DNA of 28,195 nt. It comes from JBDTMT01 sp039934135. GTDB taxonomy: Bacteria > Desulfobacterota > Binatia > HRBIN30 > CADEER01. The stretch spans positions 1 through 28,195 of the forward strand of contig JBDTMT010000004.1 in assembly GCA_039934135.1 (NCBI GenBank), written 5' to 3'. Below the pieces are notes generated by a model. It made no database searches. It was not told the origin of the DNA and saw nothing but the letters and a program-made list of their open reading frames with translations. Below, piece after piece: positions 16,028 to 23,304 of this stretch (positions are counted from its first letter, which is position 1; every line of letters begins with the position of its first letter). The position numbers and the translations under genes were made by a program.

Positions 16028-17140
16028 TCACTGGAAGGTCGGGAGCCGGATCTCGGAATTGACGGTCACGCAGGACGCCGGAGCGTCTTCGTCGGTACAG
16101 AAGTGCAGATTCGTGGCGGCCGTATCCTGGCTGCCGTCATCCGCCGTACGCAGTACATTGGCAACGCCAACCACTGGAACACCGACCGGAACTCCACCCG
16201 TACCAAGGACCGGCCGCAGAATCGCATTACCGAACGTTCCAGACCCGAGCGTGAACACACCACTGAAGACCGGCGCGCTCAGCGGCGCCTCAAAATAACA
16301 ATCGACGTCGATGGGGAAGATTGAACTCGGCGTCTCGAACTCATCACGAAGCTGCGCCGACAAGGTCGTCGTTTCCGGGATGAGGTTCTCGAAGTCGATT
16401 CCGCACGGCACGAGGGACAGATTCGTGCTGACCGTTGAAGCCGTATTGCCCGCACTGACCAACGCCGGGTCGGATCCACCCTCCGATTCAAAGTTCAGGT
16501 AGAGCCCGCCGGGGCACGCCGCGTACTCGACGTTATCCAATGATAGAATGTTATCGCCGTCGTTTGCCGAACCCGTCGGTCCACACGCGCCTTGTGCATC
16601 CCCGCAACCGGGGATTCCAACCGCATTGTACTTGCTCACGGCGTTCGCCCCACCGCCCGTACCGTTGATGGTACCGACCGTGGCAACACCGATCAGCGAG
16701 TTGATGCTTGTCGGACCACCATCAACTGCCGTTTCGACACAAACGAGATAGCCCGTGAAGCCAGGCGGCAGCGGCGGCACCAGACCCGGATCGATACCGC
16801 GCGTCGCGTCGAGAGGGTTCACCGCGCGGCCAGTTCCAACGCCCCAGTGCGTAGGCTGCTGCCGTGTCAGCGCGAGCTCGAAGTCCGTGACCTGCCAAAG
16901 CGGCTGGCCATTGACGGACGCGCCATTTACGTAGAAGCAATGCGCGTATGTGACGATGTTCGCCGTATTAGTGATTTGAATCACCGTGTTCACGTCGGTG
17001 TTCACCACCTTCGGGAAGATCAAAATAGAACCCGGGCGCTCCGTCGAGAAGTTTTGCGCCTGGGCGATCCCAGCCGCCAGTGCCACCCCCGCGAGGATGC
17101 TCGCCATCACGCCGGCTCGCATTCCTTTGACCGTACTCAT
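16028..17140 (-). CDS. Secreted NEFEQ-family protein, paralog 2 (divergent member)
   Basis: This is a 370-residue exported protein, the shortest and most divergent of the four. The signal peptide (GVMASILAGVALAAGIAQA) is followed by QNFSTERPG. Family motifs are ILIFPKVV, VNTVIQITN with AHCFYVNG, DFELALTRQQPTHWGVGTGR, FTGYLVCVET (weak form of PFxGELKC), YNAVGIPGCG, YAACPGGLYLNF and STNLSLVPCGIDF. The signature YNEFEQRxST is reduced to RDEFETPSS. The Cys-rich insert found in its neighbours after the AHC motif is missing, and the C-terminus is unique (CTDEDAPASCVTVN). ATG 17140 has an excellent AAGGAGGAG site, preferred over the further upstream start at 17191. Gaps of about 61 bp to both neighbours suit a shared transcript. 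Function unknown. Confidence 0.83.
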   Translation of the reverse strand: MSTVKGMRAGVMASILAGVALAAGIAQAQNFSTERPGSILIFPKVVNTDVNTVIQITNTANIVTYAHCFYVNGASVNGQPLWQVTDFELALTRQQPTHWGVGTGRAVNPLDATRGIDPGLVPPLPPGFTGYLVCVETAVDGGPTSINSLIGVATVGTINGTGGGANAVSKYNAVGIPGCGDAQGACGPTGSANDGDNILSLDNVEYAACPGGLYLNFESEGGSDPALVSAGNTASTVSTNLSLVPCGIDFENLIPETTTLSAQLRDEFETPSSIFPIDVDCYFEAPLSAPVFSGVFTLGSGTFGNAILRPVLGTGGVPVGVPVVGVANVLRTADDGSQDTAATNLHFCTDEDAPASCVTVNSEIRLPTFQ

Positions 17141-17201
17141 GAGTTCTCCTCCTTCAGAGAGACACACGCTCCGCAGTCCGTACTGGTCCACTAGGTCCAG
17201 A

Positions 17202-18350
17202 TTACGGGATGCGGATGAAGTCCGGCTCGTCGCGATCGGCGAACTGGTTCAGATTATACCCGGCGCCGGAAAACTCCTCGCCGTTGAACGTGAAGAGGAA
17301 AGCGTTGCCGATCAAACCGCCGCCAACACCCGTGATGCGAGTCTGCCCTGCTACCGTGCCAGCTACTGCGGCGCTGAAGATCGAGCGGGTCGACTGCGTA
17401 GTGTCGATGTTTGAAATATCGCTGCTCAGTAGGCAGTCCACCGGACGACTCGTCGAGAATCGTTGCTCGAATTCATTATACACGAGGAACTGAGCAGTGA
17501 CGTGCGGCACGCGCTGGATCAGGAAGTCCTCGGTGCATGGCACGAGAGTCAAAGAGGAGGTGTAGACGTTAGCACTATCGATAGGATCGACGGCACCGTC
17601 AAACATGTGGTTGAAGACCAAGACCTGGGAGCAGGGCTGGTACTCTGCGATCGTCGGATCCCCAGGAGTACTTCCGATCACCAAAGTGTTGTCGCCGTTG
17701 TTCTGGCCTGCCGAGCGAAGGCCGACGGCGTTGTAGCGCTCTGGGTCGATGCCGCCGTCAACCACACCAGTGATGGTCGCGCCGCCTTCGAGATCATTGC
17801 GGCACCGGTTGGCCTGCGCATCGTTGCATGGGATCGGAAGACGCGTGATCGGGTCAGACTCGATGCACTTGAGCTCTCCGATGAAAGGCTCTTCACCTAC
17901 TGGCGGAATCCTCGTGCCAGCGTTGCTGCCGGGGCAGGTGTTACCGATGCCTCCCGGACAGGGCAGATCGGAATTACGCAGCCCAGCGGCGGCGCTCCAT
18001 GCCAAGGGTTGATCGCGGGTCAGGAGCACGTCGAAGTTGACCTCGATCCACCCCGGCACACAGGCGCCAAAGAATCCACCCGATTCACACTCGGTCGAGG
18101 TATCGCAAACCTGCCCGGTGTTCGTGCAACGGCTATTGGCATTCACGTAGAAACAGTGCGCCGCGCTTGGCACCGCTGCCTGGTTCGTGATCTGCACTAC
18201 AGTGTCGTAGTCTTCTGTAACGACAATTGTCGGCCAGATGAGAACCGCGGCGCCGGTGTCGGAGAACGTGCCCGCCTGGACCTGCGGCGCAAGCCCCAGC
18301 CACACGGCGGCGGCAACTCCCACCACACTCAGCTTCTTCATGCTCAGCAT
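17202..18350 (-). CDS. Secreted NEFEQ-family protein, paralog 3
   Basis: This is a 382-residue exported protein with a 26-residue signal peptide (MKKLSVVGVAAAVWLGLAPQ, ending VQA|GTFSD). It has the full set of family motifs: AAVLIWPTIVV, DTVVQITN with AHCFYVNANSRC, a Cys-rich insert (CDTSTECES...CVPGW), FDVLLTRDQPLAW, EPFIGELKCIESD, YNAVGLRS, YQPCSQVLVFNHMFDGAVDP, TSSLTLVPCTEDF, LVYNEFEQRFSTSRPVDC and GQTRITGVGGG. Of the four it is the clearest match to paralog 1. It contains an extra Cys pair in LPIPCNDAQANRC. ATG 18350 is preceded by AAGGAG seven bases upstream; the upstream in-frame ATG at 18398 lacks a site and would overlap the previous gene. Function unknown; location inferred extracytoplasmic. 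Confidence 0.85.
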   Translation of the reverse strand: MLSMKKLSVVGVAAAVWLGLAPQVQAGTFSDTGAAVLIWPTIVVTEDYDTVVQITNQAAVPSAAHCFYVNANSRCTNTGQVCDTSTECESGGFFGACVPGWIEVNFDVLLTRDQPLAWSAAAGLRNSDLPCPGGIGNTCPGSNAGTRIPPVGEEPFIGELKCIESDPITRLPIPCNDAQANRCRNDLEGGATITGVVDGGIDPERYNAVGLRSAGQNNGDNTLVIGSTPGDPTIAEYQPCSQVLVFNHMFDGAVDPIDSANVYTSSLTLVPCTEDFLIQRVPHVTAQFLVYNEFEQRFSTSRPVDCLLSSDISNIDTTQSTRSIFSAAVAGTVAGQTRITGVGGGLIGNAFLFTFNGEEFSGAGYNLNQFADRDEPDFIRIP

Positions 18351-18384
18351 CGCCCTTCTCCTTCTCTCGTTCCGAATCGCCGGC

Positions 18385-19863
18385 TCACTGCTGGACAACG
18401 ATCGGGCCAGCCTCGAAGCTGATCTCGTCGTTCATACAGCGATCGCAGAAGTCTGCCGGATCGAGGGACTCGCACGTCGGTATCATCGGGTTTTCGGGGT
18501 CGCACATAGCGAGCGAATTGATACGGCAGAAGCCGATCGGGCAATCAGCGTCGACTGCACAGGTCTGCGTCAGGTTGCCGCGACAGTGACCAGGGCGGCC
18601 GAGCAGATTGTCGGAGTTGAAATCGACTGAATAGCCGTTCGATGCGGCGGTACCGGGCGCGACGGTCGGCGGATCGGCAAGCGACGCGTCGGTATTGTGG
18701 AACTCCTCGACGATCGCGAGAATACCTGTGACTGGACCGCATACCCCGCCGATGCCGCACTGGGCGTCGGTTGAGCACGGGCCCCCGGGCTGACCGGTCA
18801 GTGAAGTGGTTCCCGTAATACAAAGTCCCGAGCCAGTAGGGATGATCCGGGTGCGCTGGAAAGTCGTGCCACTCAGGGCGGCCGGAGCGAACGGCAGATC
18901 CCGCAGATCGAAGTTCGCCCAGCAGTCGAACGTCGGCTCAACCGACAGCGTCTGTTCGAACTCGTTGGTGTATCGGATATCCGTTGCGAAGCGCGCGCCT
19001 TCTTCGTTGATGAAGTCAGCGCGGCACGGGATGATTGTGATCTCCGCTTCGACTGGGCAGCCGCTGCCCGTGCAGACCGTCGGGTCAATCGTCGAGGCGA
19101 CCAGGTCGTCAGCGCCCTGAGCGTAGTGGGAAACTTCCACCGCCTCGGGACAGGCACTGTATTCTATGTCGTTCAACCGAACGACGCCGGCAACTGTCGG
19201 GGCGGCAAGGCCCTCGACGTTGATCGAGTTATACTCGCTGATCTGCGTCGACCCGAGGGTCTCGAGAACCGCTTCGCCCTTGAGGCCGTTTGACGGTAGA
19301 GCGGAGCCGTCGGACGCAACTTGGAAGCAGCGGAGCTCGCCGCGGAATGGCTGCAGCGCAGGCGGCACCATCCCGATCAAAAATAGGCCGGGGCAGCTCT
19401 GCCGCGTCGGCGGACCGATCGTATCGACGCAAGCGCCGCCGCCAGTCAGGAACGGGTCGTAGACACGGCCTGTCGAGACGCGCCACATAGTAGGCTGCTG
19501 CCGCGTCAGGACAACATCGAAGTCTGCCGACTGCCATTGCGAGACGCACACATTGCCAGTCAGCGTCGGGCAAAGGCCCGGCGAACCAGCAACAGTCGCC
19601 TGCGGATCGCAGAAGTCACCCGTGATCGAGCAAAGACCCAACGCCTGCACGTATTCGCAGTGCGCGTACGCCTGCTCGTTGCGCGTGTTGGTCAGCGTGA
19701 TCACGGTGTCGCGGGTTCCATCCGCGATGACCTTTGGCCACATCACCACCGACCCAGGCTTGTCGGAGGAGACACCCGCTTCAGCCTGCGCCCCCCACAG
19801 CGCCATGGCCGCCAGCACCGCTCCCAGGCCATTCAGCCACGGGCTTCGCTTCTGCACTCGCAT
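18385..19863 (-). CDS. Secreted NEFEQ-family protein, paralog 4 (first gene of operon)
   Basis: At 492 residues this is the longest of the four. The signal peptide (LNGLGAVLAAMALWGAQAEA) is followed by GVSSDKPG. Motifs are SVVMWPKVI, DTVITLTN with AHCEYVQALGLC, a Cys-rich insert (CDPQ...CPTLTGNVC), FDVVLTRQQPTMWRVSTGR, QPFRGELRCFQV, YNSINVEGL, YSACPEAVEVSHYAQGA, AEITIIPCRADF, YTNEFEQTLSVEPTFDC and RTRIIPTGSG. The extra length is in the C-terminal third, where two more Cys modules appear (GPCSTDAQCGIGGVCGP and QTCAVDADCPIGFCR), followed by a final Cys-rich segment. ATG 19863 has AAAGGAGG seven bases upstream. It lies behind the operon promoter and a leader hairpin. Function unknown; the Cys modules suggest a disulfide-stabilised extracellular protein. 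Confidence 0.86.
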   Translation of the reverse strand: MRVQKRSPWLNGLGAVLAAMALWGAQAEAGVSSDKPGSVVMWPKVIADGTRDTVITLTNTRNEQAYAHCEYVQALGLCSITGDFCDPQATVAGSPGLCPTLTGNVCVSQWQSADFDVVLTRQQPTMWRVSTGRVYDPFLTGGGACVDTIGPPTRQSCPGLFLIGMVPPALQPFRGELRCFQVASDGSALPSNGLKGEAVLETLGSTQISEYNSINVEGLAAPTVAGVVRLNDIEYSACPEAVEVSHYAQGADDLVASTIDPTVCTGSGCPVEAEITIIPCRADFINEEGARFATDIRYTNEFEQTLSVEPTFDCWANFDLRDLPFAPAALSGTTFQRTRIIPTGSGLCITGTTSLTGQPGGPCSTDAQCGIGGVCGPVTGILAIVEEFHNTDASLADPPTVAPGTAASNGYSVDFNSDNLLGRPGHCRGNLTQTCAVDADCPIGFCRINSLAMCDPENPMIPTCESLDPADFCDRCMNDEISFEAGPIVVQQ

Positions 19864-19877
19864 TGCACGCCTCCTTT

Positions 19878-19905
19878 CGGTAACTGCACCAAATACGCGT
19901 TACCG
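19878..19905 (-). promoter_or_regulatory. Leader hairpin directly before the ribosome binding site of paralog 4
   Basis: CGGTAAC (19899-19905 on the minus transcript) pairs with GTTACCG (19878-19884) around a 14-base loop, and GU pairs could extend the stem. The stem ends immediately before the AAAGGAGG site. It may affect translation or protect the 5' end of the operon transcript. Confidence 0.45.
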
Positions 19906-19938
19906 GGGTCCGAACCTCTCCCCCTGAACGCGAGACGG

Positions 19939-19967
19939 CTTATCGCAATTTGCTGCCGCGCAGTCAA
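19939..19967 (-). promoter_or_regulatory. Sigma70-type promoter of the four-paralog operon
   Basis: On minus, TTGACT (19967-19962, 5 of 6 to consensus), a 17-bp spacer and GATAAG (19944-19939, 4 of 6). An AT-rich tract (TATATTTTT) just upstream resembles an UP element. The predicted start near 19932 gives a leader of about 70 bases before the ATG at 19863. It is the best sigma70-type match I found in the window. Confidence 0.65.
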
Positions 19968-20250
19968 GCGGAAAAATATATGTAATGTGGCGCGCCGATG
20001 GTTTCTGCAATCGGCACCGCCACGTCGCCTCTCAAGCGCCGACTTATCACGCCAGAGATCGGGGCAAAATCTGCAGCGTCCATACGGGTCGCCACCGGCA
20101 CGCTCTATGCCACAAAGACGATGGGTAGGGAAACTGCATTTTGCCGACCGACCAGATGCCAAGGACCTGACGCTCGGCCCGAGTTCGGCACTCCAGTGGT
20201 GGAGCCGCGACAGTGGTAATTGGCCGACGCTCGCCGACGGCGCGATCGAC
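19968..20250. other. Intergenic stretch without a recognisable gene
   Basis: About 280 bp between the operon promoter and the stop of the upstream large secreted protein. Frames open here are short and show no signal peptide, domain or ribosome binding site. No clear terminator for the upstream gene is visible, so some read-through into the paralog operon is possible. Confidence 0.5.
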
Positions 20251-22770
20251 CTACGGCAAGACGCGGACGACGAACTCGCGGCGCGGCCCGACATTCCCGG
20301 CGGCGTCCCTGACCTGCACGCCGACGACGGTGTCGCCGGATTGGAACGCACCAGTATACGGCACTTGATAGCAATACTGCGTCCGGGTCGAGTTGGAGAT
20401 GTAGCCGAAATCGCCGAAGCGATTGCGGGTGCAGGCGCCGCTGACGCTAGCGAGGGTGTTGACCGTAAAGCGACACTCCAGATCTTGGATGGCGTCGGTG
20501 ATCGGCTGTCCCGGGGCGAAATCAGGCGGATTCACGCCTGGTACACCACCAAAAGGCGTTGGCGGCGGACCCGCGTCACACACCGCTGTGCTACCAAAAC
20601 CGACCGGATCGTTCGGGTCTCCCGTCGAACGACTGAGCAGCACCTGCAAGTCGCCTCTGTCAGAGCCGAACGGAAAGACGTTGGTACCGGGGTTCTGATT
20701 TGACGGACCGCGCTGCGCTTCGACGACCAGCAAGAATTGGCCGACGCTGCGCACGAACACCTGACGGCCGTTCGCATCAATGAACGGCGTGGGCGTCGGC
20801 GTGAGCTGACACGAGAACTCGCAACAGAAGGGACAGCCGTCTTGCGAGATGGCGCCGGCGAAAACGACGCGCGGCCCCGGCAAATTCGAGGTCGGCGTCG
20901 GCGTACGGGTGATCGATGGAGTCGACGTGACCGTCGCGGTACGCGTTGCGGTGCGCGTGATGGTGGGCGTGCGCGTGATCGTGGGCGTCCGCGACGGGGT
21001 AGCGGTGAAGGTTTGCACGGCCGTCGGCGAGACGGTCAGCGTCCGCGTTGGCGTACGCGTCGGCGTGTCTGTGCGAGTCGGGCTCGGCGTGAACGAGAAG
21101 ATCGGCGTGGCCGTCTGCGTCGCCGTGAATGGCGGCGTCACGGTTCGCGTCGCCGTGCCCGTGCGCGTCGGCGTCCACGTCAGTGTCTCGGTGCGCGTTG
21201 GAGTATCCGTCCGCGTTGGAGTGAGCGTCCGCGAGGCGGTGCCGGTGCGAGTAGCGGTGCCAGAAGGCGGCGGCGTTCCCGTCGCAGTTGCCACCGGCGG
21301 CGGCGTCTCGGTGTGCGTCTCAGTCGGCGTGCGGGTCACGGTTTCGGTTCGGGTCGCGGTGTGGATCGGCGTCGCGGTGCCGGTACGGCTCGCCGTTCGC
21401 GTCGGCGTTGCACTCAAGGTCGGCGGCGGCGGCGGCGTGGTAGTTTCGGTGCGCGTGGCGCTCGCAGTCGGAGGCGGCGTAACGCTGCGCGTCGCAGTCC
21501 CCGTGGCACTCGGTGTGCGAGTCGCAGTGGCGGGAATCGCCGTCTGGGTGAGCGTTTCAGTACGCGTCGGCGTGCGGGTGCGAGTCGCGGTCCCTTCTGG
21601 AACGCTGGTTTCCGTGCGCGATGGTGTGGCGGTGCGAGTGGATGTGCCGCTTGGCGTTGCCGTCCGCGTGAATGTCGCCGTCCGCGTGGGCGTTCCACTC
21701 GGCGACGGCGTTTCGGTAAAGCCCGGCGTACTGGTGCGCGACGCAGTCCGCGTCGGCGACGCGCTGGGGGCTGCCGTAGCCGTTCGCGTCGGGCTGGCCG
21801 TCGGGGCGGATGTACCAGTCCTCGTGGATGTGCCGCTTGGCGGCGGCGCTTCGGTCGATGCCGGCGTGTTGGTGCGCGATGCAGTGCGCGTCGGGGTCGC
21901 GCTGGGCACGGCAGTCCCAGTTCTGGTTCGTGTCGGCGTGCCGGTCCCTGTCGGCGTGCCGGTCCGCGACGGCGTGCCGGTCCGCGACGGTGCTGAGACC
22001 TCGGTGCCGGTCGGCAACGCAGTCTGGGTCGCTGGGGACGACGGCGTGCGGGTCGACGTATCAGTCCGCGTGGCCGTGCTCGCTGAGCTGCTACTGGCGG
22101 TCGGGGTCGCTCCTTGACTCAGAGTGGGAGTTGCCGGCGCGGTCGCGGAACGCGTCGCCGTTGGAACACCCACGGTCGGAGTCGGCTCGACCACGGTCGA
22201 CGTGGCCGTGACGGCGGTCGTCCGGGTGGCCGTAGTCTCCGCGGTCGCCGTCGCAAGAGCTGTGGCCGTCGCCAGACCAGACGGCGTAACGCTGGGCGTC
22301 GTCAGCAGCGTGTTCGTCGGCGTCATGCTGACCGTCGGGATGCTGCTCGCAGTAATCGACGCCGTCGAAACGCTGGTCGCCGTGGCAGTTGAAATCGAGG
22401 TCGCCGTGGTGGTGGGCGAATTCTGCGCCGTTCCCGAGGCAACCGCGCTGGCCGTGACCGTGGGGGTCGCAACCCCGGTGGCGGTCGCCGTCGCTGCAGT
22501 CGGCGCCAAAGCGTGGCCGAGGGCGATAAGATCCGCCGCGCTGAGCCGCAAGTCTCCGTTGACGTCGGCGGTCGCACACGGGCTGCTTTCAAAGAGCCCG
22601 CGCTCCAAAGCCGCGAAATCAGACTGGTTGGCCACGCCGTCGCAATTGGCGTCGCCAAGCACCTGACCGTAGGCCGATGTCACGACACCCAACGCGATGA
22701 AAAGTCCGCCCACCGCCCCAAATAGGTACGCGGCCGAGCTGCGCCGGCGCGACACAGTCGTCACACCCAC
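20251..22770 (-). CDS. Secreted dockerin / Thr-rich linker protein B with conserved C-terminal domain
   Basis: This is an 839-residue exported protein and a paralog of the one at 11716-14145. The signal or anchor segment (AYLFGAVGGLFIALGVVTSA) is followed by a complete two-repeat dockerin type I-like domain: DANCDGVANQSD (residues 40-51) and DVNGDLRLSAAD (69-80), both with the Ca-binding D-x-N/N-x-D pattern. Residues ~90-630 are a Thr/Pro/Arg/Ser linker built from units such as TPSRTGTPTRT. The last ~210 residues match protein A: DLQVLLSRSTGD, STAVCDAGPPPTPFGGVPG, IQDLECRFTVN, GACTRNRF, TQYCYQVPY and GDTVVGVQVRDAAGNVGPR. The GTG start at 22770 has only a weak GGCGG site. Dockerins outside cellulosomes occur in many secreted proteins, so no cohesin partner is implied. 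Function unknown. Confidence 0.78.
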   Translation of the reverse strand: MGVTTVSRRRSSAAYLFGAVGGLFIALGVVTSAYGQVLGDANCDGVANQSDFAALERGLFESSPCATADVNGDLRLSAADLIALGHALAPTAATATATGVATPTVTASAVASGTAQNSPTTTATSISTATATSVSTASITASSIPTVSMTPTNTLLTTPSVTPSGLATATALATATAETTATRTTAVTATSTVVEPTPTVGVPTATRSATAPATPTLSQGATPTASSSSASTATRTDTSTRTPSSPATQTALPTGTEVSAPSRTGTPSRTGTPTGTGTPTRTRTGTAVPSATPTRTASRTNTPASTEAPPPSGTSTRTGTSAPTASPTRTATAAPSASPTRTASRTSTPGFTETPSPSGTPTRTATFTRTATPSGTSTRTATPSRTETSVPEGTATRTRTPTRTETLTQTAIPATATRTPSATGTATRSVTPPPTASATRTETTTPPPPPTLSATPTRTASRTGTATPIHTATRTETVTRTPTETHTETPPPVATATGTPPPSGTATRTGTASRTLTPTRTDTPTRTETLTWTPTRTGTATRTVTPPFTATQTATPIFSFTPSPTRTDTPTRTPTRTLTVSPTAVQTFTATPSRTPTITRTPTITRTATRTATVTSTPSITRTPTPTSNLPGPRVVFAGAISQDGCPFCCEFSCQLTPTPTPFIDANGRQVFVRSVGQFLLVVEAQRGPSNQNPGTNVFPFGSDRGDLQVLLSRSTGDPNDPVGFGSTAVCDAGPPPTPFGGVPGVNPPDFAPGQPITDAIQDLECRFTVNTLASVSGACTRNRFGDFGYISNSTRTQYCYQVPYTGAFQSGDTVVGVQVRDAAGNVGPRREFVVRVLP
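21932..21985. repeat. Three 18-bp tandem repeats in the second Thr-rich linker
   Basis: Three near-identical 18-bp units (consensus GWCGGCGTGCCGGTCCGC on plus) lie head to tail, encoding T-P-S-R-T-G-type hexapeptides on minus. The period is the same as in the other linker, although the unit sequence differs, so the two linkers were probably expanded independently. Confidence 0.7.
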
Positions 22771-23010
22771 GCTGCCGCCAGCATGCCTTCGGATTTTCCG
22801 CTCTGCCGCGTCACCACGTCACATCTAGATGGAGTATTATGCAGATATGCGACACCGATAACGCGTTTGCAACGCGCAACGACCGCTTATGGGTGTGTGA
22901 CTCGACCACTTCGCCACAAAGGATGTGGCGTACGTCGTTTTTGCTGCGCCGCACGGGAATTCGTGGCGCGCCGCGCGTCTCACGGGTCGCCGGCCGATCG
23001 CACTTCGCGC
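22771..23010. other. Divergent intergenic region with one small hairpin
   Basis: The upstream region of the secreted protein B gene (minus) and of the small membrane protein (plus). A CATAAT box on minus (plus 22836-22841) is a possible -10 without a convincing -35. CGCCACA (22912-22918) and TGTGGCG (22924-22930) form a 7-bp hairpin, with five T residues seven bases later. No gene is supported, though a frame on plus stays open. Confidence 0.4.
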
Positions 23011-23038
23011 TTGAGCATCACGCGGTCGGTGGTACGCT
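23011..23038 (+). promoter_or_regulatory. Candidate promoter of the small membrane protein gene
   Basis: TTGAGC (23011-23016) and TACGCT (23033-23038) with a 16-bp spacer resemble sigma70 promoters of GC-rich proteobacteria. The predicted transcript starts a few bases before the GGAGGT ribosome binding site. Confidence 0.4.
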
Positions 23039-23066
23039 CCGCGCCGCGCGCGGAGGTCGCCCTCGC

Positions 23067-23255
23067 ATGGAGCAACTCACGATGACCCTCATCCAGGCGG
23101 TGCACGCCCACCCAATGCTGGGCGTAGGTGCCGTCATCGGAGCCGCCGCCTTGTACGCCCTGTTGCAGCGCAAGCCACGCATTCAACGCGACGCTGACGA
23201 TCGCCTGGCGGCGCTTCGACGCGAGAAAGCGAAACGCGACGCCCAATCACGCTAG
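23067..23255 (+). CDS. Small hypothetical membrane protein
   Basis: This is a 62-residue protein with one hydrophobic helix at about residues 16-30 (LGVGAVIGAAALYALL) and then a strongly basic and charged tail (QRKPRIQRDADDRLAALRREKAKRD) that should stay in the cytoplasm. The ATG at 23067 has an excellent GGAGGT site nine bases upstream and a plausible promoter before it. The longer open frame from 22839 lacks both, so the short form is chosen. I do not recognise the family. It is followed 49 bp later by the DprA-like gene on the same strand. Confidence 0.6.
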   Translation: MEQLTMTLIQAVHAHPMLGVGAVIGAAALYALLQRKPRIQRDADDRLAALRREKAKRDAQSR

Positions 23256-23304
23256 AGGAGCTATTGAGATCGTATACGCGTAGGTCTACTTTCTCGACTG
23301 CTCC

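Noticed and set aside
15966..16031. Upstream ATG for paralog 1 overlapping the paralog 2 stop
   Set aside because: It would put 22 polar residues before the signal peptide and lacks a ribosome binding site; ATG 15965 has AAAGGAG at good spacing.
19537..20703. 388-codon open frame on plus spanning the operon promoter
   Set aside because: It crosses the 5' end of paralog 4, the promoter and the 3' end of protein B, with no domain or ribosome binding site.
20737..22117. Two overlapping ~420-codon open frames on plus
   Set aside because: Both are readings of the second Thr-rich linker on the wrong strand; one is almost pure Arg-Gly, the other Val-Arg repeats.
22839..23066. Longer N-terminus for the small membrane protein
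   Set aside because: The upstream part lacks a ribosome binding site, while the ATG at 23067 has GGAGGT at ideal spacing and a promoter just before it.
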